From assembly GCA_964344145.1 (NCBI GenBank), contig CAYFME010000004.1, forward strand, positions 13,643-77,642: 64,000 bases of DNA, written 5' to 3'. Position numbers and translations under genes: made by a program. The notes beneath the pieces were generated by a model. That model did no database searches, had not been told where the DNA came from, and was given only the letters and a program-made list of their open reading frames with translations. Shown here in pieces: positions 32,394 to 38,710 of the stretch. Numbering within the stretch: position 1 is the stretch's first letter; every line of letters begins with the position of its first letter. The stretch is from JABJOE01 sp964344145 (GTDB taxonomy: Bacteria > Patescibacteriota > Patescibacteriia > UBA9934).

Positions 32394-32762
32394 ATGGCGA
32401 AATCTACTTCGGAGGAAACAATCATCGCACGTGGCGTGCGAGTGGAGGGGGACTTTCAAAGTCAGGGGGCGGTTCTCATTGAAGGCGAGGTCGCTGGTAA
32501 CGTGCAAACGGCTGGAGATCTACGTGTTGGTGATGAGGCGAAGATTCATGCGGACGTCGTAGCGCAAAACGCGGTCGTCGGTGGTGAAGTGCGAGGAAAT
32601 ATTCAAGTGGCTGGTAAGCTTGAGCTGTTGTCGTCGGCTAAGATGATTGGCGACGTAACCGCCGACGTGTTGTCTGTGGCTGCCGGAGCGCTGGTCAACG
32701 GCAAGGTGACCATGGATGGTCGCGAAGTAAAGGTGCCAGACGCACAGGAGACGGAGGAATAA
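32394..32762 (+). CDS. Bactofilin-family cytoskeletal protein
   Basis: 122 residues, MAKSTSEETIIARGVRVEGD, forming a short right-handed beta-helix: repeated short strands such as VLIEGEVAGNVQTAGDLRV, AKIHADVVAQNAVVGGEVRG and AKMIGDVTADVLSVAAGALV. Bactofilins polymerise without nucleotide and support cell shape, stalks or envelope enzymes at the inner membrane. The length is that of a minimal bactofilin core with short tails. It lies in the valS operon, 15 nt after argS, and 9 nt before the DAGK-like gene. Partner enzymes such as M23 peptidases occur elsewhere in the window. Confidence 0.9.
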   Translation: MAKSTSEETIIARGVRVEGDFQSQGAVLIEGEVAGNVQTAGDLRVGDEAKIHADVVAQNAVVGGEVRGNIQVAGKLELLSSAKMIGDVTADVLSVAAGALVNGKVTMDGREVKVPDAQETEE

Positions 32763-32771
32763 CAGCGGGTC

Positions 32772-33518
32772 GTGTACTACTACGTTTACGATGAGTTTGT
32801 TCAAGATCCAAAGTTCGAGCGCGAGCTGTCACTCATTGAAACACGCTTAACGGACCTTGGGATCGCTGGCAAGATTGCGCGTCTTGCGCTTTTTCGTGAT
32901 CCAAAGGAGTTAATTCGTGATGAGATCCGCAAAGGTGCCAAGACGATCGTGGCAGTGGGAAATGATCTCACGTTGCGCAAAGTCATCGACGCCGTGGCAG
33001 ACCACGATGTTGTCGTCGGTCTTATTCCGTTTGGAAAAGATCATAATGTTATCTCGCATTTGATCGGAATGCCCGGCGGGGCTGAGTCATGCGATGTCCT
33101 TTCGGCACGTATTTTGCAGGAGCTGGATCTGGGAGTGGTGAATGGTCGGCGATTTTTGCATACCGTCACGCTTCCGACAGTCTCGCAGGTGGAAATTGAG
33201 TGCGATCGGACGTTTAAGATCACGCCGTATCGCGGATGCGAGATTGTCGTGCGTAACCTCGCGATGCCAGAGGAGGATGTGAGAGCGGCCGATCCAACGG
33301 ATGGTCGGCTTGAGGTGGTTGTCCGTGTGCCGCAACGTTCGTGGTTTGGAAAGAAAAAGCCAGCCACCACGGTGGTGCCTGTTGAGCGCGTGTCGATCAA
33401 GAGCGCAACGAATGTCGCCGGCATTGCCGACGGCGAGGCCTTTGAAGGAACCGATTTTGTTCTAGAAAGTTTGCCACGACAGGTGAAGATTATCACCGGT
33501 CGAGGAAGGAAGTTTTGA
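32772..33518 (+). CDS. Diacylglycerol kinase-like protein with degenerate nucleotide motif
   Basis: 248 residues from a GTG at 32772. The N-terminal half resembles the DAGK/NAD-kinase catalytic fold: EIRKGAKTIVAVGNDLTLRK, then LIPFGKDHNVISHLIGMPGG. In active lipid kinases the first block contains GGDGT; here it is VGNDLT, so ATP binding may differ. The C-terminal half is beta-rich with a Lys-rich turn (WFGKKKPATTVV). A role in lipid phosphorylation is only a guess. Last gene of the valS operon; its 3' end overlaps the convergent thymidine kinase gene by 26 nt. Confidence 0.6.
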   Translation: MYYYVYDEFVQDPKFERELSLIETRLTDLGIAGKIARLALFRDPKELIRDEIRKGAKTIVAVGNDLTLRKVIDAVADHDVVVGLIPFGKDHNVISHLIGMPGGAESCDVLSARILQELDLGVVNGRRFLHTVTLPTVSQVEIECDRTFKITPYRGCEIVVRNLAMPEEDVRAADPTDGRLEVVVRVPQRSWFGKKKPATTVVPVERVSIKSATNVAGIADGEAFEGTDFVLESLPRQVKIITGRGRKF

Positions 33519-34068
33519 ACCTTCGCAACGACGAGGGCTCATGGAAACAACGTCGGCAGCGGGCTTCGTAGGTGTCGTCAGCGCCCAGCGCGACGACGTC
33601 TTTTTGATCTGTCAGTCGTTGCGATCGGCACGCGTCGTCTCCGCACTTGGTGCAGATAGCATGGAGCTTGCTCACACGATCGGCGATGGCGAGCAGCGAC
33701 GGGATTGAGCCGAAGGGTCGTCCTGCAAAATCCATGTCGAGCCCTGCGACAACCACGCGCATGCCACGGTTGGCCAGTTCGTTGCAAATGTCAGCAAGAT
33801 CGTTTTGAAAAAATTGCGCTTCGTCCACGCCAACCACCTCTGTTCGATCGTCGACCAGTCCAAGAATGTCGGCGGCATTTGAGACAGGAATAGCATCTCC
33901 TTTGAGCTCACTATGCGAGACCACGCGTGAGGCATCGTAGCGTGTATCGATTTCAGGCTTAAATAACATTGTCTCGAGCCGGGCAATACGTGCCCGTTTC
34001 ATGCGACGCAAGAGCTCCTCGGTCTTTCCCGAAAACATCCCTCCACAGATAACCTCAATTGATCCCAT
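33493..34068 (-). CDS. tdk: Thymidine kinase
   Basis: 191 residues, type II thymidine kinase of the salvage pathway. P-loop GGMFSGKTEELLRR (residues 9-22), the DEAQFF block with the catalytic Glu, the lasso AGLDMDFAGRPFG, and zinc ligands in CTKCGDDA and CRRC. All expected residues are seen. TAAAAT (34078-34083) lies 9 nt before the ATG, suggesting a leaderless mRNA; no SD. It is convergent with the valS operon and overlaps its last gene by 26 nt. Confidence 0.95.
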   Translation of the reverse strand: MGSIEVICGGMFSGKTEELLRRMKRARIARLETMLFKPEIDTRYDASRVVSHSELKGDAIPVSNAADILGLVDDRTEVVGVDEAQFFQNDLADICNELANRGMRVVVAGLDMDFAGRPFGSIPSLLAIADRVSKLHAICTKCGDDACRSQRLTDQKDVVALGADDTYEARCRRCFHEPSSLRRFKTSFLDR

Positions 34069-34077
34069 ATTGTCTGC

Positions 34078-34083
34078 ATTTTA
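34078..34083 (-). promoter_or_regulatory. -10 box of tdk
   Basis: Minus-strand TAAAAT 9 nt before the ATG at 34068; -35 weak. Confidence 0.45.
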
Positions 34084-34111
34084 CCACAACCTTTTTGTAC
34101 CCTGTTACACC

Positions 34112-34140
34112 TTGACAGAAATGGTGTATTGTACTAATGT
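34112..34140 (+). promoter_or_regulatory. Promoter of the 34203 cassette
   Basis: TTGACA (34112-34117), 17 nt, TAATGT (34135-34140), followed by a 62-nt leader. Confidence 0.75.
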
Positions 34141-34202
34141 TGGCGGTCGGAATGCCCAAAAGGCTACCGAAACGGCACCAACGCAACCTACAGGAGGGTT
34201 AC

Positions 34203-34877
34203 ATGCGTTCCATTGGAATGCTGCTCGCCGTCCTGTTTTTGGTCGGCGGCATGGGAATGCTGATGGGGGCTCAGGAGCCCCCGCGCATAGATGCGCCGTC
34301 CAGCGAGAGTGAGACGTCCGACGAGTACGAGGGCTTTCTCGCCCGTCCACTGGGCTATGAGCAAGGCAGCTTGCAGGAGCAGTACACGCGTTCGAAGGTC
34401 GTGGCCTACCTCGAGAGGATCGAGCGCGAGGCGCCGTGCATCTGGCCGACGGACGACCGACGGGTCATCTCGCCGTTTGGCAAGTGGCGGTACTGGTCGC
34501 AACGTACGGACATCATCGAAGCGCTCCGCAAGGACTACCCGCACATGGGCATGGACATCGCCGGAAGAATCGGCGATCCAGTCTACGCCGCGTGTCACGG
34601 AGTCGTAACTCACGCGGGCTGGAAGTCTGGCTACGGATGGACAACCGAGATCACCGATCGCCGCGGCGAGACGTTGCTCTACGGTCACAAGTCCAAGATC
34701 CTGGTCAAGCTGGGTGAACGCGTCAAGAAGGGTGACCGGATCGGAGACGTCGGCAACACCGGCTCCTCGCTCGCACCGCACCTTCACGTCACCAGGATCG
34801 TCGAGGGCAAGCCGGCAGATCCCTGCGACACGCTGCCGTGCGAGTACCGCATGGACGCCATCGCCGACAGCCAATGA
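34203..34877 (+). CDS. GC-rich cassette gene: secreted M23 peptidase-like protein
   Basis: 224 residues starting MRSIGMLLAVLFLVGG, a signal peptide ending near GAQ, after an AGGAGG SD. The LytM/M23 domain is recognisable: PHMGMDIAG supplies the first His and Asp of the zinc site, VYAACHGVVTHAG the central strand, and APHLHVTR the HxH motif. M23 enzymes cut peptidoglycan cross-links in the envelope. It is the only cassette with a clear family, and composition is GC-rich like the others. An unrelated native M23 lipoprotein is at 45160-46242. It may act in envelope turnover or against other cells, but no immunity gene is seen. Confidence 0.8.
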   Translation: MRSIGMLLAVLFLVGGMGMLMGAQEPPRIDAPSSESETSDEYEGFLARPLGYEQGSLQEQYTRSKVVAYLERIEREAPCIWPTDDRRVISPFGKWRYWSQRTDIIEALRKDYPHMGMDIAGRIGDPVYAACHGVVTHAGWKSGYGWTTEITDRRGETLLYGHKSKILVKLGERVKKGDRIGDVGNTGSSLAPHLHVTRIVEGKPADPCDTLPCEYRMDAIADSQ

Positions 34878-34908
34878 GGAGGATCGTCGAGCCATGCTCG
34901 ACTCCGTA

Positions 34909-34938
34909 CCCCGTGCTGGACTCACGTCCGGTGCGGGG
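34909..34938 (+). terminator. Terminator hairpin of the 34203 cassette
   Basis: CCCCGTGCTGGAC-tcac-GTCCGGTGCGGGG, a long stem with one internal mismatch, 31 nt after the stop. Confidence 0.75.
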
Positions 34939-34943
34939 ATTTG

Positions 34944-34951
34944 TGCATCTA
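34944..34951 (+). other. TGCATCTA motif after a cassette terminator
   Basis: TGCATCTA starts 5 nt after the hairpin and 5 nt before the next gene's TTGACG. Confidence 0.5.
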
Positions 34952-34955
34952 CCTG

Positions 34956-34984
34956 TTGACGAGCATCTCCGTACGTGATACATT
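34956..34984 (+). promoter_or_regulatory. Promoter of the AbrB-methyltransferase gene
   Basis: TTGACG (34956-34961), 17 nt, TACATT (34979-34984). ATG is 18 nt downstream. Confidence 0.7.
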
Positions 34985-35002
34985 TTAGGTACCTAAGTTT
35001 GT

Positions 35003-35932
35003 ATGAGGATTTTAGAAGAAAAATCGCGCAATTATAAAGGCAAGGCGTACTTTAAGTATCGCGTGAATATTCCAAAGGGAGCCTTGCAAAGAGCACAAGT
35101 TTCACCAGGTGACGACGTTTCTGTTAGTGCCGAGCCAGGAATGATTACGCTGTCCAAAACTACGCGCGCCAGTGAATTTGCCGGAGTTCGAGCACGGATG
35201 TATAAGCAGGCGTTAGAGCTGTTTCCTGATGCGCGCAAAAATGATCTCGCCTGCATGCGAAAATATCTCAATCCGCAGTTTGGGGAGCGCATTTTAGAGA
35301 TTGGTGCTGGTAGCGGATTTTTTTCTGGCGAGATCGCTGACAGCTTGGGGGAGTCAGGTCGATTAATCGTGTCAGACCCGTCACTTGATAAGCTGGCAGA
35401 GGTCATGGCGTTACGATGCAGTAATGTTGACGTGATTCAGTATGTGCAATTTGGATCAAAGAACGTTGATCTAGAAAAGAACAAAGTTGATGCCGTTTGG
35501 TCTTTTGGGGCGATGCATCACATGTGGCAGAAGCAGAAATCCTTGCACAACATGATGCGTATTTTGAAACCTAGTGGCCGCATTGTTATTTGCGATGTCT
35601 TCCAAGGATCGCGACTCGCACAGCACTTCGATACACAAGTAGCCCGTTTTTGTGAGACGGGACACGAGGTCTCGTTTTGGAGTCGAGAATACGCAGAGTC
35701 GATATGCAATCGAGCGGGCTTTTCAAAACCAAAGTTTATTGATGTCGATATGAAATGGACATTTGAAAAGAAGAAAGACATCGGAGCATTTCTTTATTTG
35801 CTGCATGCCATGACAGGCACGACAGAAAAAGAGTGTCTAAAAGGTGCGGAGACCATTCTTGGCGTCAAAAAAACTGGAGCTCAGTACATCTTGCACTGGC
35901 CAATGACGATCATGATCACCAAGCATCAGTAG
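35003..35932 (+). CDS. AbrB-like domain fused to class I SAM methyltransferase
   Basis: 309 residues. Residues 1-55 (YFKYRVNIPKGALQRAQVSP, then DDVSVSAEPGMITLSKTT) look like a swapped-hairpin AbrB/MazE DNA-binding domain. Residues 85-240 form a Rossmann methyltransferase: ERILEIGAGSGFFSGEIAD is the SAM-binding motif, VDAVWSFGAMHHMW motif IV, and MMRILKPSGRIVICDVFQ motif V. The last 60 residues are unassigned. A DNA-binding domain fused to a methyltransferase could modify DNA or a bound partner, or regulate its own gene; the substrate is unknown. Its own promoter lies upstream and the LAGLIDADG gene starts 2 nt after its stop, so the two are co-transcribed. Confidence 0.75.
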   Translation: MRILEEKSRNYKGKAYFKYRVNIPKGALQRAQVSPGDDVSVSAEPGMITLSKTTRASEFAGVRARMYKQALELFPDARKNDLACMRKYLNPQFGERILEIGAGSGFFSGEIADSLGESGRLIVSDPSLDKLAEVMALRCSNVDVIQYVQFGSKNVDLEKNKVDAVWSFGAMHHMWQKQKSLHNMMRILKPSGRIVICDVFQGSRLAQHFDTQVARFCETGHEVSFWSREYAESICNRAGFSKPKFIDVDMKWTFEKKKDIGAFLYLLHAMTGTTEKECLKGAETILGVKKTGAQYILHWPMTIMITKHQ

Positions 35933-35934
35933 AC

Positions 35935-36597
35935 ATGGGAAAACCAAAAGGAAAAGTAAAGATCGAATGGTCCCCGGAGTTTGCGTACGCGATCGGATTG
36001 ATCGTGACGGATGGTTCGTTGTCCAAGTCGGGTCGTCATATTGATTTCACATCTAAGGATTTGCAGCTAGTTGAGACATTCCAGCAGTGTCTGGGAACAA
36101 CCTTAAAGGTATCTAAAAAGTCTAGTGGTACAGTGAGGAAGAAAAAGTACTACCGGGTTCAGATCGGCGACGTCTTATTTTATCGTTTTTTGGAGTCGAT
36201 AGGTATGTCAACAAATAAATCCAAAACAATCACAGTCGTGGACGTACCCGACAGATTCTTCTTTGATTTTTTAAGAGGTCATTTTGATGGGGATGGTTGC
36301 TTTTACTCCTACTGGGACAAGCGTTGGAAATCCAGCTTTATGTATTATCTTGTTTTCAACTCAGCGAGCCTACAGCATATTGAGTGGTTGCAACGTCAAG
36401 TAGATAGACTGGCGGGTGTGAGCGGACATATCTCGAAATCCGGACGACCCAAATCTACTCTATATGCACTGAAATTTGCCAAGTCCGACACGGGTATTTT
36501 ACTCAAAAAGATGTATTATAAGGACGATTTGCCTTGTTTGAAGCGTAAGTACTTGAAAATATTTGATACATTCGCTACACTTCAGCGCGCAAGATGA
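35935..36597 (+). CDS. Free-standing LAGLIDADG homing endonuclease-like protein
   Basis: 220 residues, MGKPKGKVKIEWSPEFAYAI. Two LAGLIDADG helices are visible: AIGLIVTDGSLSKSGRHIDF near residue 20 and FLRGHFDGDGCFYSY near 115, each with the catalytic-position Asp, making a single-chain endonuclease. It is not inside an intron or intein as far as seen. It starts 2 nt after the AbrB-methyltransferase gene and its TGA ends one base before tRNA-Leu(GAG), whose promoter lies inside its last 15 codons. It may be mobile and target this tRNA locus, or be domesticated as a WhiA-like or regulatory protein. Confidence 0.8.
   Translation: MGKPKGKVKIEWSPEFAYAIGLIVTDGSLSKSGRHIDFTSKDLQLVETFQQCLGTTLKVSKKSSGTVRKKKYYRVQIGDVLFYRFLESIGMSTNKSKTITVVDVPDRFFFDFLRGHFDGDGCFYSYWDKRWKSSFMYYLVFNSASLQHIEWLQRQVDRLAGVSGHISKSGRPKSTLYALKFAKSDTGILLKKMYYKDDLPCLKRKYLKIFDTFATLQRAR
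36553..36581 (+). promoter_or_regulatory. Promoter of the tRNA-Leu/tRNA-Val pair, inside the LAGLIDADG gene
   Basis: TTGAAA (36553-36558), 17 nt, TACACT (36576-36581), 16 nt before the tRNA-Leu 5' end. Confidence 0.7.
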
Positions 36598-36684
36598 GCG
36601 CGGGTGGTGAAATTGGTAAACACGCCAGCTTGAGGGGCTGGTGCCTGCAAAGGCTTGGAGGTTCGAGTCCTCTCTCGCGCACCA
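36598..36684 (+). tRNA. tRNA-Leu (anticodon GAG)
   Basis: 87 nt with encoded CCA. Acceptor GCGCGGG/CTCGCGC (one G-U), anticodon stem CCAGC/GCTGG with loop TTGAGGG, long variable arm, T-arm GAGGTTCGAGTCCTC. Confidence 0.95.
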
Positions 36685-36701
36685 GAGGCAATTTACAAGG
36701 A

Positions 36702-36778
36702 GGGCGCATAGCTCAGTTGGCTAGAGCATCTCGTTTACACCGAGAGGGTCGGGGGTTCGAGTCCCTCTGCGCCCACCA
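36702..36778 (+). tRNA. tRNA-Val (anticodon UAC)
   Basis: 77 nt with encoded CCA. Acceptor GGGCGCA/TGCGCCC, anticodon stem TCTCG/CGAGA with loop TTTACAC, T-stem GGGGG-type with TTCGAGT loop. Co-transcribed with tRNA-Leu(GAG), 17 nt upstream. Confidence 0.95.
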
Positions 36779-36784
36779 AAAAAT

Positions 36785-36807
36785 ACGGACATTACGTCCG
36801 TGTTTTT
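36785..36807 (+). terminator. Terminator of the tRNA pair
   Basis: ACGGAC-attac-GTCCGT followed by GTTTTTT. Confidence 0.9.
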
Positions 36808-36820
36808 TGTCTATCAACCC

Positions 36821-36849
36821 TTGACAAAAGGGTCTTTTTGTTGTTTACT
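36821..36849 (+). promoter_or_regulatory. Promoter of the 36882 cassette remnant
   Basis: TTGACA (36821-36826), 17 nt, TTTACT (36844-36849). Confidence 0.6.
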
Positions 36850-36881
36850 TTCCGAGGAAACTCTAACGCCTTGGAGGCACA

Positions 36882-36989
36882 GTGGACGAGGAACTCGACC
36901 TCACCAAGCACGCGCGAGCAGCCACCGTCTTCTCCGACTCCTTCGCCATCGTCTCGGCGGGGGAGTTGCTGCGTTTAGATGCAGTTTGA
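36882..36989 (+). pseudogene. Truncated GC-rich cassette gene (35 codons)
   Basis: GTG start at 36882 with GGAGG 6 nt upstream, reading MDEELDLTKHARAATVFSDS and so on for 35 residues. The first 28 codons are GC-rich with G/C third positions like the other cassettes, then composition drops abruptly (from about 36970) to native sequence and the frame ends at TGA 36987-36989. No terminator hairpin follows. The octamer TAGATGCA lies at 36976-36983, exactly at the composition break. It looks like the 5' end of a deleted cassette; a real 35-residue gene cannot be excluded. The rest of 36850-37024 holds only a TATACT (36993-36998) for the next gene. Confidence 0.5.
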
Positions 36990-37024
36990 TGCTATACTCT
37001 ATCCATTGTTCATCATCTTTTGTT

Positions 37025-37276
37025 ATGGAATGGGTTTGGCGTATTTTGATCGGTCTTGCGATTACCGCACTTGGTGTATCGATGAGTTTTAAAACGCAGT
37101 GGTACATGCGCATCCTCGGCCGTCTGCCGTTTGCGGAAAAATACATGGGCGGTGGTGGAACACGATTGTTCTATAAACTCTTTGGTGTTGTTGTGGCGCT
37201 CCTCGGTCTGATGATTACAACCGATCTTTTTGACAATATGATGGAGTGGTTTATCGGAGGATTATTTAACCGCTAG
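37025..37276 (+). CDS. Small membrane protein, unknown
   Basis: 83 residues with two hydrophobic helices: WRILIGLAITALGVSMSFKT near the N-terminus and LFYKLFGVVVALLGLMITTD after a Gly-rich loop (EKYMGGGGTR). No motif of known function. A TATACT box at 36993-36998 gives a leader of about 20 nt, without SD. The next gene, a methyltransferase, starts 3 nt after the stop, so the two are one transcript. The layout suggests an inner-membrane protein with cytosolic loop; I cannot name a family. Confidence 0.7.
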   Translation: MEWVWRILIGLAITALGVSMSFKTQWYMRILGRLPFAEKYMGGGGTRLFYKLFGVVVALLGLMITTDLFDNMMEWFIGGLFNR

Positions 37277-37279
37277 ACT

Positions 37280-37825
37280 ATGACGACCGCATCCCTTCTT
37301 GATGCAAAGCGATTGCTCGCATCGGCGGGCGTAGGCGAGGACATGCATGTTGCCGATTTTGGCGCTGGCCGTGCTGGTCATTTTGTCTTTCCGGCAGCCA
37401 CGCTTGTTGGAGAAGAAGGAGAGGTCTATGCCGTTGATGTGGTCAAGGATGTTTTGCAAATGATCGACGGCCGTAGCAAGCTGTTTAGTCTGTTGAATCT
37501 TCACACGGTCTGGGCCGACTTTGAGCGTCCAAGCGCGGTCGACATTCCTGAGCATTCACTCGACTTCGTGCTGCTCGTGAACAACCTTTGGTGCGTGGAG
37601 GATCTATCCGCAACGCTCGGTGAGATTCGCCGGGTTCTCAAAGAAGACGGTACGCTGTTGATCGTCGACTGGCGCCGCAAGACCACCTATCCAGCCGCTC
37701 CACCACAGGACAAACGTCTCGATGCTATGCAGGCGGAAGCGATGCTTATGAAAGAGGGCTTTAAAAAGACGGAGGATCTCGCCGCTGGAGAATATTCGTG
37801 GGGGATGTTGACGAAACCGATGTAG
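37280..37825 (+). CDS. Class I SAM-dependent methyltransferase
   Basis: 181 residues. The SAM-binding motif HVADFGAGRAGHFVFPAATL is followed by the acidic strand end EVYAVDVVKDVL, motif IV LDFVLLVNNLWCVED, and EIRRVLKEDGTLLIVDW. This is the UbiE/methyltransferase-11 layout. The substrate cannot be inferred. It follows a small membrane protein by 3 nt and its 3' end contains the complete promoter (TTGACG 37808, TACTAT 37831) of the next gene. Confidence 0.85.
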   Translation: MTTASLLDAKRLLASAGVGEDMHVADFGAGRAGHFVFPAATLVGEEGEVYAVDVVKDVLQMIDGRSKLFSLLNLHTVWADFERPSAVDIPEHSLDFVLLVNNLWCVEDLSATLGEIRRVLKEDGTLLIVDWRRKTTYPAAPPQDKRLDAMQAEAMLMKEGFKKTEDLAAGEYSWGMLTKPM

Positions 37826-37836
37826 CCGGCTACTAT
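37808..37836 (+). promoter_or_regulatory. Promoter of the 37846 membrane protein gene
   Basis: TTGACG (37808-37813), 17 nt, TACTAT (37831-37836), 9 nt before the ATG; leaderless transcript predicted. Confidence 0.7.
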
Positions 37837-37845
37837 CCCGACCGT

Positions 37846-38265
37846 ATGATCGATCTATCCCCGTTAGTTGAATTCGACTTTTGGTTCCGCCTTCATCCAT
37901 TGGGTCTTAGCCCACTGTTTGAACGTGGACTCTTTTTCCTTTTTGCCATCTCTATCATCCTCGGATCTGTGAGCCGCATCTTCGCGCGTAATCGGAAAGA
38001 AGACTACCTGATGGTCAAAGCGTATCGATACCTTGGACAGATGTTCCTCACCATGGGAATCGTCGGTATGCTCTGGTTTTTCTTTACCTTTGAGGAGATC
38101 TACTTCTTTGGCGCACGCTTCTGGTTCCTCGTGTGGCTTGCCGGCGTGATCGCGTGGGTATGGTGGATTGTGCGCTATGTGAAGGTGACGATTCCGGAGC
38201 TCCGCCAAGCAGGGGCGGCAAAGAAGGATTCCAACAAGTACATCCCGCAGAAGAAGCGCCGCTAG
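37846..38265 (+). CDS. Membrane protein, unknown
   Basis: 139 residues, MIDLSPLVEFDFWFRLHPLG. Three hydrophobic segments (GLFFLFAISIILGSV, YLGQMFLTMGIVGMLWFFF, FWFLVWLAGVIAWVWWIV) and a Lys/Arg-rich end (KYIPQKKRR). Longer in-frame starts exist from 37798 but the promoter at 37808-37836 places the start at 37846. The stop is followed after 1 nt by yraN, so the two are co-transcribed. No family is recognised. Confidence 0.75.
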   Translation: MIDLSPLVEFDFWFRLHPLGLSPLFERGLFFLFAISIILGSVSRIFARNRKEDYLMVKAYRYLGQMFLTMGIVGMLWFFFTFEEIYFFGARFWFLVWLAGVIAWVWWIVRYVKVTIPELRQAGAAKKDSNKYIPQKKRR

Positions 38266-38266
38266 T

Positions 38267-38620
38267 ATGGTCGATGCCCGACGTCTGTTTGGAAACAGCG
38301 CCGAGCGACAGGCAGAGCGGTTCTTGCGCAAGAAGGGCTTGGATATTTTGGAACGACAATATCAAACACGATTTGGCGAGATCGATCTCATTTGCCGCGA
38401 TGGCGATGAGGTCGTTTTCGTTGAGGTGAAGGCGCGGCATACTGATGAGTTCGGCGCACCAGAAGAGTCGGTTACGCAGACAAAGATCGCCAAGATCGCG
38501 GCCGTGGGTCAGCAGTACATGAAAACGCGCAACGTGGAGAACCATCCGTTCCGCATCGATGTTATCGCTATCACTACTGAGCCCGAAGAGATCCGGCACA
38601 TCATTGGAGTTGGGGATTGA
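38267..38620 (+). CDS. yraN: YraN/UPF0102 family nuclease-like protein
   Basis: 117 residues. The restriction-endonuclease-like fold of the family is clear: RQAERFLRKKGLDILERQYQ, then GEIDLICRDGDEVVFVEVKA containing the E-x(n)-D-x(n)-E-V-K catalytic-type residues, then KIAKIAAVGQQYM. Biological role is poorly defined, possibly in DNA processing. Length is typical. It follows the membrane gene by 1 nt; nusA, with its own promoter starting at 38617, comes next. Confidence 0.92.
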   Translation: MVDARRLFGNSAERQAERFLRKKGLDILERQYQTRFGEIDLICRDGDEVVFVEVKARHTDEFGAPEESVTQTKIAKIAAVGQQYMKTRNVENHPFRIDVIAITTEPEEIRHIIGVGD

Positions 38621-38645
38621 CACAAAAACCATTGCATGATATCTT
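38617..38645 (+). promoter_or_regulatory. nusA-yidC promoter
   Basis: TTGACA (38617-38622), 17 nt, TATCTT (38640-38645). It begins at the yraN stop. Confidence 0.8.
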
Positions 38646-38663
38646 CTCTTTGTACTGTGGAAA

Positions 38664-38690
38664 CTCGGCTGATGGCCGGGTCTCTTTCTT
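38664..38690 (+). promoter_or_regulatory. Attenuator-like hairpin in the nusA leader
   Basis: CTCGGC-tgatg-GCCGGG followed by TCTCTTTCTT in a leader of about 60 nt. It may allow NusA-dependent self-control, as NusA acts on such hairpins. Confidence 0.4.
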
Positions 38691-38710
38691 AGAAAACGTA
38701 ATGTCATTTT

